The notes below the pieces were generated by a model. That model saw only the letters and a program-made list of their open reading frames with translations, did no database searches and was not told the origin of the DNA. Position numbers and translations under genes: made by a program. This document shows positions 47,701 to 59,637 of a stretch of 64,000 bases of DNA, piece after piece. The DNA is from Bathymodiolus brooksi (Eukaryota; Mollusca; Bivalvia; Mytilida; Modiolidae): the NCBI GenBank assembly GCA_963680875.1, contig OY804579.1, positions 34,705,804 through 34,769,803 on the forward strand. The letters are read 5' to 3'. Each line of letters starts with the position of its first letter. Positions within the stretch are counted from its first letter, which is position 1.

Positions 47701-50700
47701 ATTAATAACGATGAACGGAGAGTAGAAAGTTGGTTTTCACTTTTATAGATTTCTCATTACTAACGATGAACGGAGAGTAGAAAGTTGGTTTTCACCTTTA
47801 TAGGTTTCTCATTAATAACGATGAACGGAGAGTAGAAAGTTGGTTTTCACCTTTATAGGTTTCTCATTAATAACGATGAACGGAGAGTAGAAAGTTGGTT
47901 TTCACCTTTATAGGTTTCTCATTAATAACGATGAACGGAGAGTAGAAAGTTGGTTTTCACCTTTATAGGTTTCTCATTAATAACGATGAACGGAGAGTTT
48001 TCACCTTTATAGGTTTCTCATTAATAACGATGAACGGAGAGTAGAAAGTTGGTTTTCACCTTTATAGGTTTCTCATTAATAACGATGAACGGAGAGTAGA
48101 AAGTTGGTTTTCACCTTTATAGGTTTCTCATTAATAACGATGAACGGAGAGTAGAAAGTTGGTTTTCACCTTTATAGGTTTCTCATTAATAACGATGAAC
48201 GGAGAGTAGAAAGTTGGTTTTCACCTTTATAGGTTTCTCATTAATAACGATGAACGGAGAGTTTTCACCTTTATAGGTTTCTCATTAAAAACGATGAACG
48301 GAGAGTAGAAAGTTGGTTTTCACCTTTATAGGTTTCTCATTAATAACGATGAACGGAGAGTAGAAAGTTGGTTTTCACCTTTATAGGTTTCTCATTAATA
48401 ACGATGAACGGAGAGTAGAAAGTTGGTTTTCACCTTTATAGGTTTCTCATTAATAACGATGAACGGAGAGTAGAAAGTTGGTTTTCACCTTTATAGGTTT
48501 CTCATTACTAACGATGAACGGAGAGTAGAAAGTTGGTTTTCACCTTTATAGGTTTCTCATTACTAACGATGAACGGAGAGTAGAAAGTTGGTTTTCACCT
48601 TTATAGGTTTCTCATTAATAACGATGAACGGAGAGTAGAAAGTTGGTTTTCACCTTTATAGGTTTCTCATTACTAACGATGAACGGAGAGTAGAAAGTTG
48701 GTTTTCACCTTTATAGGTTTCTCATTAATAACGATGAACGGAGAGTAGAAAGTTGGTTTTCACCTTTATAGGTTTCTCATTAATAACGATGAACGGAGAG
48801 TTTTCACCTTTATAGGTTTCTCATTAATAACGATGAACGGAGAGTTTTCACCTTTATAGGTTTCTCATTAATAACGATGAACGGAGAGTAGAAAGTTGGT
48901 TTTCACCTTTATAGGTTTCTCATTAATAACGATGAACGGAGAGTAGAAAGTTGGTTTTCACCTTTATAGGTTTCTCATTACTAACGATGAACGGAGAGTA
49001 GAAAGTTGGTTTTCACCTTTATAGGTTTCTCATTACTAACGATGAACGGAGAGTAGAAAGTTGGTTTTCACCTTTATAGGTTTCTCATTACTAACGATGA
49101 ACGGAGAGTAGAAAGTTGGTTTTCACCTTTATATGTTTCTAATTACTAACGATGAACGGAGAGTAGAAAGTTGGTTTTCACCTCTATAGGTTTCTCATTA
49201 CTAACGATGAACGGAGAGTAGAAAGTTGGTTTTCACCTTTATAGGTTTCTCATTAATAACGATGAACGGAGAGTAGAAAGTTGGTTTTCACCTTTATAGG
49301 TTTCTCATTAATAACGATGAACGGAGAGTAGAAAGTTGGTTTTCACCTTTATAGGTTTCTCATTAATAACGATGAACGGAGAGTAGAAAGTTGGTTTTCA
49401 CCTTTATAGGTTTCTCATTAATAACGATGAACGGAGAGTAGAAAGTTGGTTTTCACCTTTATAGGTTTCTCATTAATAACGATGAACGGAGAGTAGAAAG
49501 TTGGTTTTCACCTTTATAGGTTTCTCATTAATAACGATGAACGGAGAGTAGAAAGTTGGTTTTCACCTTTATAGGTTTCTCATTAATAACGATGAACGGA
49601 GAGTAGAAAGTTGGTTTTCACCTTTATAGGTTTCTCATTAATAACGATGAACGGAGAGTAGAAAGTTGGTTTTCACCTTTATAGGTTTCTCATTAATAAC
49701 GATGAACGGAGAGTTTTCACCTTTATAGGTTTCTCATTAAAAACGATGAACGGAGAGTAGAAAGTTGGTTTTCACCTTTATAGGTTTCTCATTAATAACG
49801 ATGAACGGAGAGTAGAAAGTTGGTTTTCACCTTTATAGGTTTCTCATAAATAACGATGAACGGAGAATAGAAAGTTGGTTTTCACCTTTATAGGTTTCTC
49901 ATTAATAACGATGAACGGAGAGTAGAAAGTTGGTTTTCACCTTTATAGGTTTCTCATTAATAACGATGAACGGAGAGTAGAAAGTTGGTTTTCACCTTTA
50001 TAGGTTTCTCATTAATAACGATGAACGGAGAGTAGAAAGTTGGTTTTCACCTTTATAGGTTTCTCATTAATAACGATGAACGGAGAGTTTTCACCTTTAT
50101 AGGTTTCTCATTAATAACGATGAACGGAGAGTAGAAAGTTGGTTTTCACCTTTATAGGTTTCTCATTACTAACGATGAACGGAGAGTAGAAAGTTGGTTT
50201 TCACCTTTATAGGTTTCTCATTACTAACGATGAACGGAGAGTAGAAAGTTGGTTTTCACCTTTATAGGTTTCTCATTACTAACGATGAACGGAGAGTAGA
50301 AAGTTGGTTTTCACCTTTATAGGTTTCTCATTACTAACGATGAACGGAGAGTAGAAAGTTGGTTTTCACCTTTATATGTTTCTAATTACTAACGATGAAC
50401 GGAGAGTAGAAAGTTGGTTTTCACCTCTATAGGTTTCTCATTACTAACGATGAACGGAGAGTAGAAAGTTGGTTTTCACCTTTATAGGTTTCTCATTAAT
50501 AACGATGAACGGAGAGTAGAAAGTTGGTTTTCACCTTTATAGGTTTCTCATTAATAACGATGAACGGAGAGTAGAAAGTTGGTTTTCACCTTTATAGGTT
50601 TCTCATTAATAACGATGAACGGAGAGTAGAAAGTTGGTTTTCACCTTTATAGGTTTCTCATTAATAACGATGAACGGAGAGTAGAAAGTTGGTTTTCACC

Positions 50701-52468
50701 TTTATAGGTTTCTCATTAATAACGATGAACGGAGAGTAGAAAGTTGGTTTTCACCTTTATAGGTTTCTCATTAATAACGATGAACGGAGAGTAGAAAGTT
50801 GGTTTTCACCTTTATAGGTTTCTCATTAATAACGATGAACGGAGAGTTTTCACCTTTATAGGTTTCTCATTAAAAACGATGAACGGAGAGTAGAAAGTTG
50901 GTTTTCACCTTTATAGGTTTCTCATTAATAACGATGAACGGAGAGTAGAAAGTTGGTTTTCACCTTTATAGGTTTCTCATTAATAACGATGAACGGAGAG
51001 TAGAAAGTTGGTTTTCACCTTTATAGGTTTCTCATTAATAACGATGAACGGAGAGTAGAAAGTTGGTTTTCACCTTTATAGGTTTCTCATTACTAACGAT
51101 GAACGGAGAGTAGAAAGTTGGTTTTCACCTTTATAGGTTTCTCATTACTAACGATGAACGGAGAGTAGAAAGTTGGTTTTCACCTTTATAGGTTTCTCAT
51201 TAATAACGATGAACGGAGAGTAGAAAGTTGGTTTTCACCTTTATAGATTTCTCATTACTAACGATGAACGGAGAGTAGAAAGTTGGTTTTCACCTTTATA
51301 GGTTTCTCATTAATAACGATGAACGGAGAGTAGAAAGTTGGTTTTCACCTTTATAGGTTTCTCATTAATAACGATGAACGGAGAGTAGAAAGTTGATTTT
51401 CACCTTTATAGGTTTCTCATTAATAACGATGAACGGAGAGTTTTCACCTTTATAGGTTTCTCATTAATAACGATGAACGGAGAGTTTTCACCTTTATAGG
51501 TTTCTCATTAATAACGATGAACGGAGAGTAGAAAGTTGGTTTTCACCTTTATAGGTTTCTCATTAATAACGATGAACGGAGAGTAGAAAGTTGGTTTTCA
51601 CCTTTATAGGTTTCTCATTACTAACGATGAACGGAGAGTAGAAAGTTGGTTTTCACCTTTATAGGTTTCTCATTACTAACGATGAACGGAGAGTAGAAAG
51701 TTGGTTTTCACCTTTATATGTTTCTAATTACTAACGATGAACGGAGAGTAGAAAGTTGGTTTTCACCTCTATAGGTTTCTCATTACTAACGATGAACGGA
51801 GAGTAGAAAGTTGGTTTTCACCTTTATAGGTTTCTCATTAATAACGATGAACGGAGAGTAGAAAGTTGGTTTTCACCTTTATAGGTTTCTCATTAATAAC
51901 GATGAACGGAGAGTAGAAAGTTGGTTTTCACCTTTATAGGTTTCTCATTAATAACGATGAACGGAGAGTAGAAAGTTGGTTTTCACCTTTATAGGTTTCT
52001 CATTAATAACGATGAACGGAGAGTAGAAAGTTGGTTTTCACCTTTATAGGTTTCTCATTAATAACGATGAACGGAGAGTTTTCACCTTTATAGGTTTCTC
52101 ATTAAAAACGATGAACGGAGAGTAGAAAGTTGGTTTTCACCTTTATAGGTTTCTCATTAATAACGATGAACGGAGAGTTTTCACCTTTATAGGTTTCTCA
52201 TTAATAACGATGAACGGAGAGTAGAAAGTTGGTTTTCACCTTTATAGGTTTCTCATTAATAACGATGAACGGAGAGTAGAAAGTTGGTTTTCACCTTTAT
52301 AGGTTTCTCATTAATAACGATGAACGGAGAGTAGAAAGTTGGTTTTCACCTTTATAGGTTTCTCATTAATAACGATGAACGGAGAGTAGAAAGTTGGTTT
52401 TCACCTTTATAGGTTTCTCATCAATAACGATGAACGGAGAGTTTTCACCTTTATAGGTTTCTCATTAA
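32724..52468. repeat. 55/44 bp satellite array, about 19.7 kb, roughly 360 units
   Basis: The long unit (55 bp) is TAATAACGATGAACGGAGAG, TAGAAAGTTGGTTTTCACCT, TTATAGGTTTCTCAT. The short unit (44 bp) lacks 11 bases (TAGAAAGTTGG). A second common variant has ATTACTAACG for ATTAATAACG. Rare variant units serve as landmarks: TTTCTAATTAC at 34621, 37283, 39285, 42189, 43377, 45753, 49141, 50384 and 51726, and ACGACGAACGG with its GAC at 38008, 40010, 44102 and 46478. Spacings include 2002 bp and 2376 bp seen with both markers, showing higher-order repeats. All spacings are multiples of 11, so unit length changes only by the 11 bp step. Neither unit length is a multiple of 3 and there is no coding. 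The array lies wholly inside the nAChR-like intron. Confidence 0.98.
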
Positions 52469-53094
52469 CGTAGTAATTGATACTCTTGTTCATCTATAAA
52501 TCACTAATAATAAACGTTTAACAACTTTTTTATATGGTGGTATTGCAATTGTCGTCGTTCTTTACAACGAGCACGGGACAATAAAATAAGAATTGATTTT
52601 GTAGACAGTAGATTGATTATCTTTTTCTGTAATCTCCTAGACACTCATTTGTGTAGGACAGTCTTTTTACTGCCAGCATCAAACCAACCTTGTCAATCAC
52701 CAATATGATATCGAACAGTGTTCTGAAGCTACCATATGATAAAAGTGTGTTATCCTAATATTTAAAGTAATGTTTTGTGTACTTTTCTTGTCACAAAGCA
52801 GTCATGAATTGGCCATATCCTCCATGGAAGCTTAATCAAAGGTACTTAATATCACCATCACATTTAAATGTGTCGTTTGGAGGTCATGGTCATGTAAAAG
52901 ATTGAAAGCGAGAAACGAATTGAAATTATAGTGTGATTAGGAACTCCAGCAATTATGCTGGGAACAGAATTCATACAATTTAATACAATATAGAGATAGC
53001 ATTGAATATTTCTTACAGTCGTTTTCTGTATGAGTTGTCAAATGGTATGGATTGCATAAATCTTTGTTTACACACATTAATAATATATTTTAAA
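52469..53094. other. No gene seen
   Basis: Intronic sequence after the satellite, AT-rich, without recognisable coding or repeat content. Confidence 0.5.
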
Positions 53095-53465
53095 TAAACG
53101 TTAGAGAATACCGAAGTGGCAATCAAAAATGGACAATCCAGAGAAACTGGCAATATTGGGTACATAAGACAAAGATAACAAAACAAAAACACAAGACAAC
53201 ATGTGCTGGACACCATTATACGTAAACAAACACACATAACATAAAAAGACATGAGCCCTCTTACAAACAATTGGAGGTAAAGACGAACCGAACATCATTT
53301 TTATGAGGAAATCGTAGCGGACATCACAACACGGAACCCAGAACGTAAAGACACATAATATGACAACACAAAATAAAACTAAAGAGATGAGCAATGCGGG
53401 CCTCACCAAATAATCGGGGGTGAACTCATGTACTCGCAAAGGGTAAGCAGTTCCTGCATCTTATA
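53095..53465 (-). repeat. Dispersed repeat family A, fullest copy
   Basis: This copy joins the two halves seen separately elsewhere. The left part (AAACGTTAGAGAATACCGAA, GTGGCAATCAAAAATGGACA) matches 28970-29140 and 61255-61410. The right part (AACTAAAGAGATGAGCAATG, GGTGAACTCATGTACTCGCA, GCAGTTCCTGC) matches 20709, 60190, 62865 and 24020. A full element of about 370 bp or more can therefore be outlined. The ends show no obvious inverted repeats, tRNA-like boxes or poly-A, so the class is unknown. Minus-strand hydrophobic frames through it are shadows. Confidence 0.75.
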
Positions 53466-53589
53466 AGACACTCACCATGTTACTCATATATACAGTCAAG
53501 TCTGGTAAAAGTCTTTGATAGAGGGGGAAAAAATCTACGTAAATAGTAAAATATTCATTGTCATTTGAGATATGGATATTTCGTAACGA

Positions 53590-53755
53590 TCAACCACTTT
53601 GTGATGACGACCGTAGAAATAGTGGTGTGCACCTCGCCATGAGTGGTATTCGAACTCACAACATCTGTAGTGATATGCACCGATGTCATAGGTAGTTGTA
53701 AATCCAGCTACCATATTATCACGACCAGGACTGCCCCTTAATCTAATTGCCATAT
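53590..53755 (-). mobile_element. tRNA-derived SINE, second type, antisense
   Basis: On the minus strand the copy reads CAGTCCTGGTCGTGATAATA, TGGTAGCTGGATTTACAACT, then GAGTTCGAATACC (complement of 53645-53657), a B-box-like sequence, and CATGGCGAGGTGCACACCAC. The CATGGCGAGGTG segment after the B box matches the SINE copy at 61600. The 3' body is missing or short. It sits in the receptor intron shortly before the second exon. Confidence 0.72.
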
Positions 53756-53813
53756 ATTAGGGAAATGAAATGGACATATTATATTAAACTAACATAGCTA
53801 CTCTATATTACAG

Positions 53814-53923
53814 AAATGGAATGATATATACATGACGTGGAATGCTTCAGAATATAAAGGGGTGGATTCGATTCACATTCCAGCCAACAAAATATGGACA
53901 CCAGATATCAAATTATATAACTT
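53814..53923 (+). CDS. nAChR-like receptor exon: loop A region of ligand-binding domain
   Basis: Preceded by acceptor ATTACAG and followed by donor GTAAGT (53924). It encodes 36 residues plus two bases: KWNDIYMTWNASEYKGVDSI, HIPANKIWTPDIKLYN. It joins in frame to the upstream exon (…MVWADH|KWND…), giving the family pattern VW-x-WND-x-L/M-x-W. It then shows the signatures W(K/T)PD and LYN, whose Tyr lies in loop A of the acetylcholine-binding site. From memory, the equivalent vertebrate nAChR exon is also 110 bp and ends after LYN in the same phase, an independent sign of a real exon. There are no stops or frameshifts. The next exon, expected to carry the Cys-loop, was not found in the remaining 10 kb. 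The subunit type is undetermined: the diagnostic Cys pair of alpha subunits lies downstream. Confidence 0.9.
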
Positions 53924-54002
53924 GTAAGTCAAATTATATTGTAACATTTTGAATCATACTGATTCTGGATTTCCAGAACATGCCAAGAAAATGGTACACT
54001 TA

Positions 54003-54003
<1 letters not shown>

Positions 54004-54044
<41 letters not shown>
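54004..54044. repeat. (AAT)n microsatellite
   Basis: About thirteen AAT trinucleotides in the intron just after the second receptor exon. Confidence 0.95.
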
Positions 54045-54046
<2 letters not shown>

Positions 54047-54184
54047 TTTTGATAAATACATACATCCATTTTGTTGATATAGGTGACACTGATGACCATC
54101 ACTGTTTAAACTTTCTTTTCATAATTTATTATATGGAATTTATTTATCATCAACAATTATGTGCAGATATTGTAGATGTACACA

Positions 54185-57100
54185 ATATAATTATATAACT
54201 GATAGGTTGTAGTGTAGGTGCTAGGCAGGGAGGGGGTGTTGTTCACTTGGTAATCACCATAATATAATTATATAACTGATAGGTTGTAGCGTATGTACTA
54301 GGCAGGGAGGGGGTGTTGTTCACTTGGTAATCACCATAATATAATTATATAACTGATAGGTTGTAGTGTAGGTGCTAGGCAGGGAGGGGGTGTTGTTCAC
54401 TTGATAATCACCATAATATAATTATATAACTGATAGGTTGTAGCGTATGTGCTAGGCAGGGAGGGGGTGTTGTTCACTTGGTAATCACCATAATATAATT
54501 ATATAACTGATAGGTTGTAGCGTATGTGCTAGGCAAGGACGGGGGGTTGTTCACTTGGTAATCACCATTATATAATTATATAACTGATAGGTTGTAGTGT
54601 AGGTGCTAGGCAGGGAGGGGGTGTTGTTCACTTGGTAATCACCATAATATAATTATATAACTGATAGGTTGTAGCGTATGTGCTAGGCAGGGAGGGGGTG
54701 TTGTTCACTTGGTAATCACCATAATATAATTATATAACTGATAGGTTGTAGCGTATGTGCTAGGCAAGGAGGGGGTGTTGTTCACTTGGTAATCACCATT
54801 ATATAATTATATAACTGATAGGTTGTAGTGAAGGTGCTAGGCAGGGAGGGGGTGTTGTTCACTTGGTAATCACCATAATATAATTATATAACTGATAGGT
54901 TGTAGCGTATGTGCTAGGCAGGGAGGGGGTGTTGTTCACTTGGTAATCACCATAATATAATTATATAACTGATAGGTTGTAGCGTAAGTGCTAGGCAGGG
55001 AGGGGGTGTTGTTCACTTGGTAATCACCATAATATAATTATATAACTGATAGGTTGTAGCGTATGTGCTAGGCAGGGAGGAGGTGTTGTTCACTTGGTAA
55101 TCACCATAATATAATTATATAACTGATAGGTTGTAGTGTAGGTGCTAGGCAGGGAGGGGGTGTTGTTCACTTGGTAATCACCATAATATAATTATATAAC
55201 TTATAGGTTGTAGCGTATGTGCTAGGCAGGGAGGGGGTGTTGTTCACTTGGTAATCATCATAATATAATTATATAACTGATAGGTTGTAGCGTATGTGCT
55301 AGGCAGGGAGGGGGTGTTGTTCACTTGGTAATCACCATAATATAATTATATAACTGATAGGTTGTAGCGTATGTGCTAGGCAGGGAGGGGGTGTTGTTCA
55401 CTTGGTAATCACCATAATATAATTATATAACTGATAGGTTGTAGCGTATGTGCTAGGCAAGGACGGGGGGTTGTTCACTTGGTAATCACCATTATATAAT
55501 TATATAACTGATAGGTTGTAGTGTAGGTGCTAGGCAGGGAGGGGGTGTTGTTCACTTGGTAATCACCATAATATAATTATATAACTGATAGGTTGTAGCG
55601 TATGTGCTAGGCAGGGAGGGGGTGTTGTTCACTTGGTAATCACCATAATATAATTATATAACTGATAGGTTGTAGTGTAGGTGCTAGGCAGGGAGGGGGT
55701 GTTGTTCACTTGGTAATCACCATAATATAATTATATAACTGATAGGTTGTAGCGTATGTACTAGGCAGGGAGGGGGTGTTGTTCACTTGGTAATCACCAT
55801 AATATAATTATATAACTGATAGGTTGTAGTGTAGGTGCTAGGCAGGGAGGGGGTGTTGTTCACTTGATAATCACCATAATATAATTATATAACTGATAGG
55901 TTGTAGCGTATGTGCTAGGCAGGGAGGGGGTGTTGTTCACTTGGTAATCACCATAATATAATTATATAACTGATAGGTTGTAGCGTATGTGCTAGGCAGG
56001 GAGGGGGTGTTGTTCACTTGGTAATCACCATAATATAATTATATAACTGATAGGTTGTAGCGTATGTGCTAGGCAGGGAGGGGGTGTTGTTCACTTGGTA
56101 ATCACCATAATATAATTATATAACTGATAGGTTGTAGCGTATGTGCTAGGCAGGGAGGGGGTGTTGTTCACTTGGTAATCACCATAATATAATTATATAA
56201 CTGATAGGTTGTAGCGTATGTGCTAGGCAAGGACGGGGGGTTGTTCACTTGGTAATCACCATTATATAATTATATAACTGATAGGTTGTAGTGTAGGTGC
56301 TAGGCAGGGAGGGGGTGTTGTTCACTTGGTAATCACCATAATATAATTATATAACTGATAGGTTGTAGCGTATGTGCTAGGCAGGGAGGGGATGTTGTTC
56401 ACTTGGTAATCACCATAATATAATTATATAACTGATAGGTTGTAGCGTATGTGCTAGGCAAGGAGGGGGTGTTGTTCACTTGGTAATCACCATTATATAA
56501 TTATATAACTGATAGGTTGTAGTGTAGGTGCTAGGCAGGGAGGGGGTGTTGTTCACTTGGTAATCACCATAATATAATTATATAACTGATAGGTTGTAGC
56601 GTATGTGCTAGGCAGGGAGGGGGTGTTGTTCACTTGGTAATCACCATAATATAATTATATAACTGATAGGTTGTAGCGTAAGTGCTAGGCAGGGAGGGGG
56701 TGTTGTTCACTTGGTAATCACCATAATATAATTATATAACTGATAGGTTGTAGCGTATGTGCTAGGCAGGGAGGAGGTGTTGTTCACTTGGTAATCACCA
56801 TAATATAATTATATAACTGATAGGTTGTAGTGTAGGTGCTAGGCAGGGAGGGGGTGTTGTTCACTTGGTAATCACCATAATATAATTATATAACTTATAG
56901 GTTGTAGCGTATGTGCTAGGCAGGGAGGGGGTGTTGTTCACTTGGTAATCACCATAATATAATTATATAACTGATAGGTTGTAGCGTATGTGCTAGGCAG
57001 GGAGGGGGTGTTGTTCACTTGGTAATCACCATAATATAATTATATAACTGATAGGTTGTAGCGTATGTGCTAGGCAGGGAGGGGGTGTTGTTCACTTGGT

Positions 57101-59637
57101 AATCACCATAATATAATTATATAACTGATAGGTTGTAGCGTATGTGCTAGGCAAGGACGGGGGGTTGTTCACTTGGTAATCACCATTATATAATTATATA
57201 ACTGATAGGTTGTAGTGTAGGTGCTAGGCAGGGAGGGGGTGTTGTTCACTTGGTAATCACCATAATATAATTATATAACTGATAGGTTGTAGCGTATGTG
57301 CTAGGCAGGGAGGGGGTGTTGTTCACTTGGTAATCACCATAATATAATTATATAACTGATAGGTTGTAGCGTATGTGCTAGGCAAGGAGGGGGTGTTGTT
57401 CACTTGGTAATCACCATTATATAATTATATAACTGATAGGTTGTAGTGTAGGTGCTAGGCAGGGAGGGGGTGTTGTTCACTTGGTAATCACCATAATATA
57501 ATTATATAATTGATAGGTTGTAGCGTATGTGCTAGGCAGGGAGGGGGTGTTGTTCACTTGGTAATCACCATAATATAATTATATAACTGATAGGTTGTAG
57601 CGTAAGTGCTAGGCAGGGAGGGGGTGTTGTTCACTTGGTAATCACCATAATATAATTATATAACTGATAGGTTGTAGCGTATGTGCTAGGCAAGGAGGGG
57701 GTGTTGTTCACTTGGTAATCACCATTATATAATTATATAACTGATAGGTTGTAGTGTAGGTGCTAGGCAGGGAGGGGGTGTTGTTCACTTGGTAATCACC
57801 ATAATATAATTATATAACTGATAGGTTGTAGCGTATGTGCTAGGCAGGGAGTGGGTGTTGTTCACTTGGTAATCACCATAATATAATTATATAACTGATA
57901 GGTTGTAGCGTATATGCTAGGCAGGGAGAGGGTGTTGTTCACTTGGTAATCACCATAATATAATTATATAACTGATAGGTTGTAGCGTATGTGCTAGGCA
58001 GGGAGGGGGTGTTGTTCACTTGGTAATCACCATAATATAATTATATAACTGATAGGTTGTAGCGTATGTGCTAGGCAGGGAGAGGGTGTTGTTCACTTGG
58101 TAATCACCATAATATAATTATATAACTGATAGGTTGTAGCGTATGTGCTAGGCAAGGAGGGGGTGTTGTTCACTTGGTAATCACCATAATATAATTATAT
58201 AACTGATATGTTGTAGTGTAGGTGCTAGGCAGGGAGGGGGTGTTGTTCACTTGGTAATCACCATAATATAATTATATAACTGATAGGTTGTAGCGTATGT
58301 GCTAGGCAGGGAGGGGGTGTTGTTCACTTGGTAATCACCATAATATAATTATATAACTGATAGGTTGTAGTATAGGTGCTAGGCAGGGAGGGGGTGTTGT
58401 TCACTTGGTAATCACCATAATATAATTATATAACTGATAGGTTGTAGCGTGGGAGGGGGTGTTGTTCACTTGGTAATCACCATAATATAATTATATAACT
58501 GATAGGTTGTAGCGTATGTGCTAGGCAGGGAGGGGGTGTTGTTCACTTGGTAATCACCATAATATAATTATATAACTGATTGGTTGTAGCGTATGTGCTA
58601 GGCAGGGAGGGGGTGTTGTTCACTTGATAATCACCATAATATAATTATATAACTGATAGGTTGTAGTGTATGTGCTAGGCAGGGAGGGGGTGTTGTTCAC
58701 TTGGTAATCACCATAATATAATTATATAACTGATAGGTTGTAGCGTATGTGCTAGGCAGGGAGGGGGTGTTGTTCACTTGGTAATCACCATAATATAATT
58801 ATATAACTGATAGGTTGTAGCGTATGTGCTAGGCAAGGAGGGGGTGTTGTTCACTTGGTAATCACCATAATATAATTATATAACTGATAGGTTGTAGTGT
58901 AGGTGCTAGGCAGGGAGGGGGTGTTGTTCACTTGGTAATCACCATAATATAATTATATAACTGATAGGTTGTAGCGTATGTGCTAGGCAGGGAGGGGGTG
59001 TTGTTCACTTGGTAATCACCATAATATAATTATATAACTGATAGGTTGTAGCGTATGTGCTAGGCAAGGAGGGGGTGTTGTTCACTTGGTAATCACCATA
59101 ATATAATTATATAACTGATAGGTTGTAGCGTATGTGCTAGGCAGGGAGTGGGTGTTGTTCACTTGGTAATCACCATAATATAATTTTATAACTGATAGGT
59201 TGTAGCGTATGTGCTAGGCAAGGAGGGGGTGTTGTTCACTTGGTAATCACCATAATATAATTATATAACTGATAGGTTGTAGCGTATGTGCTAGGCAGGG
59301 AGAGGGTGTTGTACACTTGGTAATCACCATAATATAATTATATAACTGATAGGTTGTAGCGTATGTGCTAGGCAGGGAGGGGGTGTTGTTCACTTGGTAA
59401 TCACCATAATATAATTATATAACTGATAGGTTGTAGCGTATGTGCTAGGCAAGGAGGGGGTGTTGTTCACTTGGTAATCACCATAATATAATTATATAAC
59501 TGATAGGTTGTATCGTATGTGCTAGGCAGGGAGGGGGTGTTGTTCACTTGGTAATCACCATAATATAATTATATAACTGATAGGTTGTAGCGTATGTGCT
59601 AGGCAGGGAGGGGGTGTTGTTCACTTGGTAATCACCC
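54185..59637. repeat. 77 bp satellite array, about 71 units
   Basis: The unit is GATAGGTTGTAGCGTATGTG, CTAGGCAGGGAGGGGGTGTT, GTTCACTTGGTAATCACCAT, AATATAATTATATAACT (77 bp). Variants include AGTGTAGGTG, GGCAAGGACGGGGGG and CATTATATAATT. The rare AAGGAC variant occurs at 54535, 55459, 56229 and 57153: spacings 924, 770 and 924 bp, or 12, 10 and 12 units, showing a 12-unit higher-order repeat. One shortened unit near 58441 lacks 12 bases. Each unit combines a G-rich run with a self-complementary AT stretch (ATATAATTATAT). The array lies in the intron after the second receptor exon. Confidence 0.98.

Larger units (their letters stand above)
29529..53813 (+). other. 24,285 bp intron of the nAChR-like gene, mostly satellite
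   Basis: Bounded by GTAAGT at 29529 and a CTATATTACAG acceptor ending at 53813; the intron is in phase 0. Contents in order: unannotated AT-rich DNA (29529-30330), a degenerate tandem repeat, a 5'-truncated LINE in sense orientation, a short repeat, the 55/44 bp satellite (about 81% of the intron), family A and a SINE. The assignment rests on the two exons encoding adjacent, collinear parts of one domain. No additional exon was recognised inside it. Confidence 0.82.

Noticed and set aside
32724..52468. Assembly artefact explaining the large satellite
   Set aside because: Variant units and ordered higher-order blocks argue for real sequence, though the exact copy number cannot be verified from the window alone.
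53013..53439. Hydrophobic minus-strand proteins, similar to those near 29000 and 61200
   Set aside because: The similarity comes from copies of dispersed repeat family A in differing frames and orientations; there is no conserved start, length or domain.
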